NCBI GenBank assembly: GCA_023375675.1
Contig: JALQBC010000086.1
Span: 1-53,710 of the forward strand
From: Cytospora piceicola
Taxonomy: Eukaryota > Ascomycota > Sordariomycetes > Diaporthales > Cytosporaceae
Length of the DNA: 53,710 bases
Reading direction: 5' to 3'
Made by a program: the position numbers and the translations under genes. Each line of letters opens with the position of its first letter. The first letter of the stretch is position 1. The notes under the pieces are model-generated. The model worked only from the letters and a program-made list of their open reading frames with translations, was not told the origin of the DNA and did not search any database. Of this stretch, positions 1 through 11,500 are shown one piece after another.

Positions 1-168
1 TTACAGTTACAGTTACAGTTACAGTTACAGTTACAGTTACAGTTACAGTTACAGTTACAGTTACAGTTACAGTTACAGTTATAGTTACAGTTACAGTTAC
101 AGTTACAGTTACAGTTACAGTTACAGTTACAGTTACAGTTACAGTTACAGTTACAGTTACAGTTACAG
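1..168. repeat. (TTACAG)28 hexanucleotide array
   Basis: Twenty-eight head-to-tail TTACAG units begin at the first base of the window, so the array may extend further left. The only variant unit is TTATAG at 79-84, a CpA-to-TpA change. The unit differs from the telomere repeat TTAGGG at two positions. I see no function for it. Confidence 0.95.
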
Positions 169-543
169 CTATAGTTCTAGTTACAGTAACTAGCTACAGT
201 TTCGATAGTATCGCTTTAAACGATGCTTAAATTATAAAAGTTTTAGTTAAATCTTTCTTTTAGTTAAAAAGCCTATATTAATAAGGCAGATAAGCCTATA
301 TAACTATAAGGCCTACTATTTAAGCTTACCGGATAAGCAGTGTAGTTTTAGTTATTATACTACTAAGCAGCTAAAGAGTTATGCCTATATACAAGCAATC
401 TCGCTTAGCTATCTTAATTAGTCTCTATAGCTTATGTGTAGTCCGAGTTAACTTCGACAGTACAGGGCGTAACTCTACCACTAGGCCTTTACGTAACGGA
501 CCGCTTGCTCCTGGCTGCCTAATAAGGGTTGACCGGCATCGCT
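169..543. other. AT-rich stretch without recognisable gene
   Basis: This sequence is rich in TAG, TAA and TTA and poor in CpA, like the RIP-affected islands elsewhere in the window. It is probably a fragment of a mutated repeat. I recognise no coding or structural feature in it. Confidence 0.4.
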
Positions 544-1990
544 GAGACATTAGAGAAAGATCTAGGAAATGTAAACCGTGAATTAGCTATCAGCCTTGTC
601 AGCTAGGGTAGCTACATTAATGTCGTTAACGTCCTTTTGCGTAATACAAGTGATGAAGATCATCCCAATCTCTCGGGGGCGTTGAAATACGCCTTTTCTC
701 GTGGATATGATTAAATTCATGAGAAACTGCTGCAGCACGTGGAAAGGTTTGCATGTTTGATGCCATCTCTTCATGACGACTTGACTTGCCAGGCTGCGCA
801 ACTAGGGTATGAGAACCAGGTACGCCTGCTTCTGGAACACCACACTAATGCCGAAGCTTGCCATGACGGGGACGCCCCGTTGCAGCATACAGCGCAGAAT
901 GGCAATGCATCGATTGCTTAATATCTCCTCGATGACGCTGGGGCCTATGTCAACGCGAAATCAGGTGAAGACGCTGCCGCACCCATATGGCTTGCAGTAG
1001 GAGGAGGCTACGAGGTTTTAGTCGAGCATCTGCTCGCGTCCTATGCCGATATAGATAATCGGATTGATTGGCCCAGCTAAAGACGCCGCTCCATCTAGCC
1101 TTTCAGAATGGCCATGAAGCATCCGTCAAGCCTTTTTTTAACAACTATCATGGTGATAAAAATGAGCATATTACGGGAAGGGCAGGAGTCTCACAGCTTC
1201 CACATGCCGATGAAGAAAGCACCGAAGGGTCCATAATAGACACAGAGGACAGTAATGGCAAGGCCCCGCTCATGTTGGCGTGCGCAGGGGGACACGAAGA
1301 AGTTTTGAACTATTGTTGGTGCTGAGGCTAAACATTACGCTGCTGAATGCCACCAACCATACTGGTCTTTACTAAGCGGCAATATACGGCAACAAATCTC
1401 TTCCAGTGATGATTGTAAGCACCTATATATCAGATTGGGGACGTGTTTCTCGGCGCTGTAGAGTATGGGCTCGTTGACATCTTAACCGGTGTCTCACGGC
1501 TTCCATTTCAGTCAACGAAGTCGCATCTAGAGATTGCAGGGACAATGACGGCCACAACACCCTTCACCATGCCGCCAAAGGTGGAAATGGGGGTTTTGTT
1601 TGCGTTCTTTTGGACGGTGGGGCAAATATAGAGGAGACGGACAAGATCGGGTACACACCGTTGGTACTTGCAGCTCAGGCCGGGCAGGCCGACATGATCA
1701 AACTTCTATTCACGAGAGGTGCTTACTCAGGGTGGAACTGTAGCAATGACCGAACAATTGTAACACTGCTCATACAGATTTCCGTGTGCTCGGCCAGTCA
1801 TGTGGAAGTTGTTAACATTCTGCTAGATTATAGCGTCGACTTTAACGCAGTAGATCATCGGGGATGCACCGAGTTACATTGGACTGTCCTGGGACTTAAC
1901 CTAAATGTCGTTAAAGCCCTTCTGCAGCACAAAGTGGATGTGAAGCTCAGGGACAAATACTATCGCAATTGTCTACATCATGCGGCCAGA
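544..1990 (+). pseudogene. Ankyrin-repeat protein, degraded
   Basis: Ankyrin-like helices can be read across this stretch in several frames. From 544 one frame runs with in-frame stops at TAG and TAA to about 1079. It includes 'VRLLLEHHTNAEA' and 'YLLDDAGAYVNAK'. A second frame from 1068 reads 'TPLHLAFQNGHEASV' and 'GKAPLMLACAGGHEEVL'. A third from about 1550 to 1990 reads 'LHHAAKGGNGGFV', 'GYTPLVLAAQAGQADMIKLL' and 'ELHWTVLGLNLNVVKALL'. The TPLhxAxxxGH and VxxLLxxGA patterns are typical of ankyrin repeats, which are protein-binding modules in many fungal NLR-type and other large proteins. Premature stops plus at least two frame changes argue for a pseudogene; some frame changes could be unrecognised introns. 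The 3' end runs straight into a 16-bp minisatellite, which probably truncated the repeat domain. No N-terminal effector or NACHT domain is visible. Confidence 0.75.
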
Positions 1991-1997
1991 AATCGTT

Positions 1998-2106
1998 CCG
2001 CACGCCTTTTTGTCAACCACGGCTTTTGCCCACCACGGCTTTTGCCCACCACGGCTTTTGCCCATCACGGCTTTTGCCCTTCACGGCTTTTGCAAACCAC
2101 GACTTT
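1998..2106. repeat. 16-bp minisatellite, core CCACGGCTTTTGCC
   Basis: About six to seven head-to-tail copies of a 16-bp unit, CACCACGGCTTTTGCC with small variations, start at about 1998 (degenerate) and become clear from 2017. The period is not a multiple of three, so it scrambles the ankyrin reading frame it follows. The same core returns at 3401-3428 and, in reverse complement, at about 19106-19214. Confidence 0.85.
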
Positions 2107-3400
2107 CCTGGTAAACCTGCCGCCCCCAACACGCATGCACGTACACACAGACTCTTCTAGAACGTCACTCAACTGGCGCTTTTCATTTCTTCTCTACATT
2201 CCACAGCATCTCATTCTCCCGAACCGCCTCCTTTCCGTTAGTAATGCTGCCGTTTCTTAGACAAAACGGAACCGCTCAAGCCTTCACCAACACCCTTTGA
2301 ATACCAACATTCGTGCTCGGCGTTCAGCATCAATCTTCGACATAGCCTAGACTGGCATCATTTAGACAAAAACGCATCGTCATATTGACCATAATGTTCA
2401 TCGTGTCCTTACAGCACCACCACTACAGAGATTCCTGAATAGATTACCATTATGTCGTCCCCACACCACTGAGATACGAGATGGATCGATACCGGAGGGT
2501 TCATGACGGCGACCTGTGTGTTGTGGTACAGTACGTCCTTGAGACTTTTATGCGATAACACCTGCATCACATTGCTAATGCCCCTAAAGCTGCTAAGAGT
2601 TCTGCTAGATGGACTCTTGTTATCTTTGTATGCGTTTCAAGGCTAGACTTCTCGGAATTGGTCACCACCACCGTGATCGTCATGTGTTTCTAGCGCAGCA
2701 TCTCGTCCCCTACCCACCCTCTGTACGCTCAAGTATCCGTACCTGTTTTCTTCTTTTCCTTCCCGCGTCATCCTCAAGGCCATGGTAAAAGAGCTGGCGA
2801 CATTGTGTTCAAGTGTCATAACGAGTCATTACACGTGGTTGCTCCATGGACCTCGGCGGCATGTGTGGGAGGTCGGCAGCGTCCCGTAGGGTTACAAGAA
2901 AAGCGGGCTCCTCCGAAGGTCTTATTCGCCATTTATGTTGGTGCGTATTGGCGTGCTCGCTCGCATTTTACAGCGCAACTTTGACTTACGGCTCCGAGAA
3001 AGTAGGTGAAGGGAAAGATACTGTTGTATAGTCGCAATTTGGGGTCGCAGGCTATAGCAAAGCCGAAGTCACCTGAGCCTGTCGACATCATGCAAGCTCC
3101 CCAAGCGGTAGGGATTCTTGGGCGATTGTGTATAGACAAATAAGGTTGGTCTCGATCGATGATGATGTTGCTATTTTTGGCGACAATAGCTTTCGTAATG
3201 CTTTTCCACTCCTGGTTGATGTATGTAGTGACTAGCTGCGAGTAGGCCTATCCGCTGCTACCTCGCAGGGACACAAGAATACCGTCCAGTTATATGGCGG
3301 CTCCGACTCGACTTTCTGGGACTTGTGCTGTTGAACGCGACCCTCGGGTAGGTAGTCTTTTGAAAGGGGACCATTTGATACTGTCGCCCCGGGTATTATG
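2107..3400. other. Intergenic, no recognisable gene
   Basis: This is moderate-GC sequence with only short ORFs and no family motif. I find no RNA gene or strong repeat here. Confidence 0.4.
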
Positions 3401-3428
3401 CCACGACTTTTTGACCACGACTTTTAGA
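3401..3428. repeat. Two copies of the CCACGACTTTT minisatellite core
   Basis: Two adjacent 14-bp copies, CCACGACTTTTTGA and CCACGACTTTTAGA, are related to the 16-bp unit at 1998-2106. They carry GAC in place of GGC. Confidence 0.65.
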
Positions 3429-5226
3429 TTGAACTGAACCAAACTACTATATATAACCCGACATATATGCTGCTGGTTAATTGTGTCCTAGCGGTGATCG
3501 TATAGAGTTTTAACCCCCAAACCGAGATCCCTCGAGGAAAGGAAAAAGTCAATCGTCTGCTGTATACCCGGTCTCGACCTACCCTCATATCAACGTTTCG
3601 GAGGATATATTAATGCTCTTCTGTGTCTTTCTTCCTTCCCGAGCTTGTAAGCTCGAAGATCCTGCCAGCCTTTATTGGAAGCCTGCCTCGTTGCCCATGC
3701 TGACTCCGTCTTGTTACCCTAGGGTAACCAACCTTGGAACTTGTTTTCCCTGTTTCCTTTAGCAGTGAGCATCTTCTTACCGTTGCATCAAGACACATAC
3801 AGGGTTAACAACATCTCATAGTGAACCTCTTTCTTTTTCTTAGGCTGCCTGTTACTGCTAATCAAAACCCAGTCAGTGTCAAGCACACGCAGCAGCTATA
3901 GTCTCTCCTTTTCCACTCTGCAGTCAACAACCCCAGACCCAGAGTGTTGCTGGCTGATTGACTGACTGTAATCAACTCTCTTACAGCATTTTGGCACCTC
4001 GATCTGCCCTTAATCACACCATTAGTCGCATCACGGATACACGCCCTTACGAGTCCAGACCCGGTTCTCAAGTCCTCTCCTCCCAGTCCACCAAGTCGTC
4101 TTCGATCACGATCTGTTGCAAGTCCGTATTCTTTTTCTTTTTCTCTTTTTCTTTCTCTACAGCTCGTCTCAAGTCTTCGGATTCCACTCACCTTTTTGTC
4201 TTCAGCCTAAGATCTCTGCCCTGATGTATATTCAATGTTCTTTCTGTTCTTCAAGAGCTCCTCTTCGAAATGCCCTGGCTCATCCTCATCCAAATGGAGA
4301 TATCTAGGTATTGCTACTGGTCCCCCGGCCCGGAAGGAAGTCTTATTTACTCCTTCAATTGGTTTTGCCTTTTGTGTCTATACAAGCCAAGACGGTCACG
4401 AAACTTCAAACGTCTAGTAATCTACACATGTACCTGACCCTGTCAAAAGAATGAGAGCAACAACAACGGCGGCGACAACGATATAATTACATATACCAAA
4501 TACCAACCAAACACTCCCCCCCTCCCTTGACTTCTGCTTCTTCTCGCCAACATCGTTAGGTATCATCACAAAGCTCCCCACTACTGCTGTCCTGCTGCCA
4601 GACCAAGGTAGCTCTGCTGCACTGCACACTGCACCCTTCCTAAACATTCGACATAATGACGACTCTATACCCCTAGTTACGAACTCAACCATCTTCTGGG
4701 TTTTCACCAGACCAAGCGCTTGGTAAACCGACAGTAGCACCTCAATCCATTCATCCATTTCCTTCTCTGCTGCCGTTCATTGTTCATCAGTAGTATTCCA
4801 TCGTAGCCAACACCTCTCTTCGATACCACGGCACACTATCTCATCATAGCAGCCGCGCTCATGCCCGCCCTTTATCGCGCTAGCAGTCTATATCTCCCGC
4901 CACTCTATGGCCGCCGGCCTTCAGTATATCCGTCGCTTGATCACGAGTTGTGACAAACAAGCAAAAATCACTTCCCACACGCACGAGCACACACCTAAGG
5001 TCTGTCCTTGTCTGCAAAACGCCGCTTTCTGGTAAATATTACTTACGTTATTCCTCCCTGCCGCATTATCATCAATCTTATAGACTACCTCAGGAGACCT
5101 TCGATTTAATTGTACGAATGACTGGCCCTCTTACCTGCAGGCTGTTGGGCGCGCGGGGTCCGGTGGCAGAGTTCCCCTCTTCTGCCCAAAAATGGGTAGG
5201 TGCTGATCTGTGATACTTCGGCTGTT

Positions 5227-5262
<36 letters not shown>

Positions 5263-7979
5263 GGACATGCCTCTGTGCTGTGCTGTATGTGCGAGTCTGT
5301 GGCTTTTCGTAAGGCGTTTTAGGCTAGATGGTTGAGGGATGCTATAGAGATCAGGCGTATCCCGCCTTTATATAATGAGAGAACGTGTACTATTAGATAT
5401 TCGACTACTAATTTAGAGCCCCGATGCCTGTAGGTTCTTCTGGTGGAGTATATGGGCGTTAAATAGCAGTAGACGCGATAGCTAAGCCAAAAGAAACTCA
5501 GGGGACCAAGAAAACACGTCTGACATAGACAAGAAGAAAGGTTCAACGTGGCGCAGATCGACATGCGGACGTATCGTTCGTGCGGGAGGCATGTTGAGGG
5601 AAATGCTAGAGAGCATCATAATTTAGCCCGGGATGACAGAACCGGTAAAGCTGAGCGGGCGGCGGGTATCGAGCAGCGAAGAAAGGTAGATTAGCCACCC
5701 TGCCGCCCAGAAACAGCTACCGTACCGCAGGTTCTCGTGACATCGCGGCTACAAAACTAGGAGTATATCCAGGATATTATTCGGGCAATCCGGGGTTAGG
5801 TTCGATATGGTAGATCGATGCTGCTACCACCTGCAGAGAAGAGTCAACAAATCAATCATCTGATAGCGCATAACCGGTGTGAAGCGTTCCCGGTCGAGCT
5901 GCTCGAGCCTAGGGAACGGGGGCTGGTCTGTCTACGGCTGAGCTGGGGGCTATCAAACCCGAGATGAGGAACTTGATGGTGATGGTACCTCAAGCCTCAT
6001 TCATTGTCCGGGCTGGAGTCCCAGTCTTCCGCAGGGCGGTTTATTGTGCGGCCAAGTGCCTCGGCCAGGATAACTATGGACTCGGCTCTCTCGGGGTACT
6101 CCGGGCACGTTTTAAAGCAGGGGCCTCGATTTTGGGGACATCAACATATATAGCCTTGAGAAGGCCGAGGGAGAGAGTCTGGTCGGCTATTCTTCCGCAA
6201 GAACTGGGACCTGTAAATCAACAGAAGAATCATCGCCAGCATCGAGAGCCTCGTGGGTGCTGGTGCGGGTGACGCACCCGCTGCCGGCGTGTCTGCTACA
6301 ACGCTCGAGGTCGCGCCGTCAACACAACCTGCGTTACCAGTCTCGCTGCGGCTGTCGGCTATTGCTTTCCTATCAGGATCACTGCCAGTGTACTATACGC
6401 TGAGGTGAAAAGTCAGGAGGGGAAAACTTCACCGGGAAGTGAGAGAGAAGAAGATGCAGAATCCCAGCAGATCCTTTGACGAACACGATGCCGGACCCCA
6501 ACATTAACGTGGCAATTATCGAGTCCATGTCGCTGGGCCCGAATATCGAGGCAGAGACGAGGCTGACCGATATTCAGTCTAAGCGAAGGTGCCTATATAC
6601 ACGCGGATGATTTCGCGCGGGATTGTGTCAAATATATCGAGCGAGCACGAGTTTACTGGCAGGATAACGCGACGCGGGTACACGATGACCATGCTCGAGT
6701 ACGAGTGCGACACAACGTTGGCGAACGTCGATACGAGGATGATCACGCGCGAGTACAAGAGCAGCGAAAATTACTCGTACGCGGTGTCAAGTCAAGATCC
6801 TCAGCAAGATAATGATCTGGAAGCTAAGGGACGTTATGGTCGAGATTTTAGATATTGCCGGGGGCTTGAACAAAAGATGGCCAATATAGTCGAAAGTGAG
6901 GTTACTGCGCCGTCAGGAGTGATGATCATGCGAGGATCAACAGGTAGGATATGAGCGTGTTTAAGGGCGAATTTATGCGTAAGGCTGACGGTGTGAAGTT
7001 GTATATAATCTGCTACTCGCCCCGGAGGGCTGCAGGTGCTCGTCTGTTTACGGCTTCCGGAGGGTGCTGGGATATGAATTGATCCGTGTGGGTTAAAGCA
7101 GGGCGTGTCTGAGGATGGCGCGTTTGGGTTGGTGTCCTGAGGTTGATGGATCTGTAAACTCATAGAGGGGGAGAATGAAGAAAGGGAGAAGAAGGAGAGA
7201 AGGGAGGAGGGGAAGAGGGGGGAGCAAATGAGAAGTTTCGGGAGGATCGTCGAAGACAGTTTAGTACTCTTGTGGAAGACGGCATACCAGTGGTGGTGGT
7301 GGTGGTGACTGCTAATAGAAAGGATAAGTCAAACAAGTCAGCAACGATAAAGCAGGCAAGGTGTACGCGCAGCATGGTATGTGTAGGAGCGTGGAAGAAA
7401 ACCTAACGAGGGAGTAAGGATCTCAGTGCGAACTAGAGCTAGCAAAAGACGGCAACCCGTTTGATAACTAATAGAGAGAGGCAATAATACTTCATGTGGA
7501 GTTAGATAGTAGCAGAGCAGAAGCAAGCGTAATCAAAGTAGTTAGGGTTCGAGTACTTCATATAAGAAGGGGAGAGGAAGGGAGGGAGAGATAGTGTTGG
7601 CTACGTGAAACCCGGAATTAGTATTAGACGAGTAACCCGCAAAGACCTCCTTGATGGATCACCTGGTGGCAAAAGATATAGGCGATGTCGATATCCAGGT
7701 CGATACTGATGAGACCGAACGGACTTCTTGCTGCTTGATAGATGATGAATGGTGGCCAAGACGACGGCCCAGCTACCTGGAATAGCCATCATGCAAAACA
7801 AGTCTTGGTCCATCGTCGTCGCCACAGGGTTTATGGATATCTCTCCACGGTTATCATCCTAGACAGGTTTTTGGATCAATGGACAATCCGGGATCTAGAC
7901 AGCGTGCAACCGTGGAGTTGAGTTACGTGGCAAGACTTCCGAGGTCACTCAAGCCCATCGCACCAACAGCCAGGGTTGC
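3429..7979. other. Long gene-poor interval
   Basis: Only ORFs of about 60-120 codons occur, and none shows a motif I recognise. The two longest on the plus strand, at 5964-6272 and 6589-6954, have no typical start context or domain, so I do not call them genes. The interval includes a (TG)16 run. It may hold decayed gene fragments that I cannot identify. Confidence 0.4.
5229..5260. repeat. (TG)16 microsatellite
   Basis: A perfect TG dinucleotide run lies in intergenic DNA. Confidence 0.95.
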
Positions 7980-7984
7980 AAGAG
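7980..7984. repeat. Left target-site duplication AAGAG
   Basis: The five bases immediately before the 5' LTR are identical to those after the 3' LTR (14017-14021). Confidence 0.92.
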
Positions 7985-8127
7985 TGTCGCACAGGCCTGA
8001 GGGTGGTCTGTGCGTTAGGTCTAGCCGGCCCGACTGTATGCCGTTTGCCTATAGCATACCTTAGTTTCTGGCGATGCTATCGCTATAGTTAGATTAAATT
8101 AACAACTACGTAACCTATATCGCAACA
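7985..8127 (+). repeat. 5' LTR of the copia element (143 bp)
   Basis: It starts TGTCGCACAGG and ends ATCGCAACA. It has the same length as the 3' LTR. The base after it begins GGTTATACGCTC, the expected place of a tRNA primer-binding site; I cannot assign the primer tRNA because the internal DNA is mutated. Confidence 0.93.
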
Positions 8128-8520
8128 GGTTATACGCTCTTTTATATTATTATTCCCCTTCGCGATCGCCTTTATTTAATGAAATAGAGCTATCGCTATT
8201 ATCACATTTTAAAGAGCTTTTTTTTAAAGCTATTTTTATTTAATTTAGTCTAAGACCTACTGGTTTAGACACTTATAAAGTTAGAGGGACTCGATCGCGA
8301 TTACTTGCGACCTCCCTTACACGTAACTATCGTGGCTTATTAACTATATAATCTATCTAACGATATTTCTTAAGGTATTTCGAAGCCTTCCGCTAACTAA
8401 AGTAATAAAAGGTTATCTTCTAAACCTATTAGTTCTACGATAAAACCTCCCTTGATACCGAGGGTATTAAAATTAGCAGAAGGATAGTCGCTAGGCCTTT
8501 CGCGCCTTACTAGCCTATTC

Positions 8521-11500
8521 TCTTTTACACTTTTGCCTTACGTAAAGGTATATCAATCTGATTAGGCTAACTAATCTCGAGATCTATAGGACCCTGCTAT
8601 AGAAGCAGACGACCCTAACCCTAACCCTGACGATCAACCTTCTAATATACCTTACGATCGGTCCGAAGCGAAAGACGACTCGTTTTTCTTACTAAAGCGA
8701 GAAGAACCCCTACTATTGCTACTATTATCTTTACTATCGCCTTCCCCTTCCCCGTTACCGTTACTATCGCCTTTACCGTTACCTTCCCTCTCCCCTTCGC
8801 CCTTACCTCGACTACTATATTTACCTCTATCTCTACTACCGCCGGCGCCGCTAAGGCCCTTAAAGAAAGCTATAGAACGGCCTATGTTGGATTTAACCGG
8901 TAAGGTCCCGAAGCTAAAGGGTGAATCTAACCTAGAGGACTGGAAGTTACTAGTTCGAGGCGTAACCTACATATATAATCTCGATAAATATATTAACCGA
9001 TTAGTTCCTGCACCGAATAACGACGAGAATTCCGATGCCTACGCGAAGTAGAAATATAAGCGAGGCTTCTTCGCCGTTATGCTTACGGGTAGCGTGATCG
9101 ACGTTCGAGATCGCTTTCGTATAGCCGGCCTTTAGTCTGACGAGATAGACCTATATGTGATCTATTCGAAGGTCTGTTTAGTTATACTTAAGGATTCTAA
9201 GGACTACATTAGCGACCTGATGTAGCGCTTTGTAAAGCGAGGCCGGGCCGATTTCGATAGCTTTAAGGCCTTCTAAAAGGAGCACTAGTATTTCCGTCGT
9301 CGGATAACGGAACTGGAGGTTTATCCCCCGGATAAATTTATTATCTTCTATACCCTTAAGAAACTAGAGGACACTATACTTAGGGTATTTCCTTTCCTGG
9401 AACGCGAATTCGAAGCCGGAAATCTCTCTTAGGATAGCCTAATAGAAGCTATATTATGCGAGAAGAGCCGGGAGAAAGCCCTTAGCCTAGTCGCAGCCGC
9501 GCTACGTTAATTCAGCCGTGGACGTCCTAAGTCTAATTTAAATACATTTAGCCTACTAGCCTCGAAGTCGAAGGACTGGGATGCGGTATTTTAGGCACTG
9601 CTTAACCTGAAGGAAGTGGATAAAGATATACTAACTGCGCTGTTATAGTGCTACGATTGCTACGGCTTTTAGTAGAAGGGCTATAACTACTATAGAACGA
9701 GGTTTCTTAGGGGGTGTGGAAAGTGTTATCGATATAAATAATGCCCGGAATATAAGGGTATTTAACGTGACCGTTTTCGAAGCCGAGATCGATATTAACA
9801 GAATTAGAATTAACAGTAGCCGAAGACCTAGGGAGGTTTTTACGTTTTCGGCTTAAGAACTAGCAATATAGCCGGCTAGGCTACGGGAGAACGAAACTAT
9901 ATAGCGATCGCTTTATCCTATTAGCGTTTCGAACAGTAGATTTCCTCGATAGTTGCTAAGAAGGAGGTTAGCCCTGACGACTTAGTGGTTGACTTAAGGG
10001 CTTCGGACTTTCTCTTTAACAGTTTAAAGTGGTTTTCTTAGGTATAGACCTTAGAGATCCCGGATAAATTTAAATTAGCTAATAGACAGACTACTTATAT
10101 TACTATAGGTGGCGACGTTTCCCTTTACCTTCTGAGGTTAGATGGGTTTAAGGCTATCGTTAAACTTAATAAGGTAAAGTACTCCCCTTTTAGCCCTTAT
10201 AACCTGATTTCTAGCGGCAGACTTCGAGAATATAGAATTATTTTCGACGGTTACATAGACCGTTTTATACAGAAAGGCACTTAATACGAGGTCGCTAAAA
10301 TCGCCTGGATCTAGAACGTTTCTGTCTTTTAGCTTATATCTTTGCCTTTACCTATCCCGGGTGATATCTTTTCCTTCTTAGCCTTCTTTAGAATTAAATA
10401 TAAGAAGGCTTACGATCGTCTGATACACGCTAACGAAACCGTAGTTAGAGCCGTTTATAGTTAGGCCGGTATTAAGGTATAGAACCCGGAAGGTCTTTGT
10501 GAGCCTTGTTTTTTAAATAAGGCTACAGATATATATAGAAAGACCTTGAATCCCTTAAAATACACTCTTCCGGGATAGCTTATTCGCTTTAATACAGTCG
10601 ATTTTGGAGAGGAAGGCTACTTAGGCTTCCGGTATCTGCTTTATTTTATCGACGAAGTGACTAAGCATTACTAGGTCCGCTTCCTCCGGAAGAAGTTAGA
10701 AGCTTATAATGAGATAGTTAGGTTTTATACCTTTTTCGAGCAATAATCTGGTTATACTCTCCTCGCCTATAGATGCGATAATGGTATAGAATTTAGCTTG
10801 GTAGGTTACCTTTTTTAGGACTCGAAACTAAAGAGGTGGGCCCGGAAGACTTAGGTTTAGTTACTTCTTAACGTACCTTATTCCCTATAGATGAACGGAG
10901 CTTCTGAAAGGGCCGGAAAGACCTTAGTTATAAAGGCTAAGACCGCTTTTAACGCCGCTTATCTCCTTTACTATCTGTGGCCCTTTATAGTAGACACTGC
11001 CTGTTACGTTATAAATCTGACGTCTACGAGGGTTTACGATAGCTTTAAGTCTCCGTACGCTGTAATGGCTGAGAAACTGGGCTTTAATTAGTCTGTTGTC
11101 CCTACGATTAAGGATATTTACGTCTTCGGAAGCGATGCCTTCGTCTATAAGAAGAAAGAGAAACGCTAGGGTAAATTTACCCCGACGGCTACTAAGACTA
11201 AATTAATCGGCTACGATGAATTAAAGGGAAAGATCTTCTGGCTTTAGTTACTAGAGGAATAAATTATCGTTCGTATAGCTGCGGTGAAGATTGTCGAGCG
11301 TGATTATAGCGAGATAGAGCTGCCGGAAGGCTTAAAGGATCCTGATTATATTATGGAAATTCCCGATTAGTCCTTCGAGGACTTGGAACAAATAGAAGCC
11401 GAGGCTTATACCCGCTTTGATTTTGTCCTTTTTCTAAAACAGAAATCTGCTGACTAGGTCGATTAATAGCAGGAAATCGAGAAAACCTTACTTATTAACA

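Noticed and set aside
6130..6190. 'NIYSLEKAEGESLVGY', weakly like a HET-s-related amyloid motif
   Set aside because: Spacing after the AEG triplet is shorter than in known motifs, the frame has a nearby stop, and no NLR or HeLo partner is visible.
5964..6954. ORFs of 102 and 121 codons as genes
   Set aside because: No recognisable domain, no coherent neighbouring exons and weak start contexts. Their length is not unusual for chance in moderate-GC DNA.
8609..8630. CCCTAACCCTAACCCTGA, resembling an interstitial telomere
   Set aside because: It lies in the Gag-Pol frame and reads as an Asn-Pro repeat. Fewer than three units are present and there is no flanking telomeric DNA.
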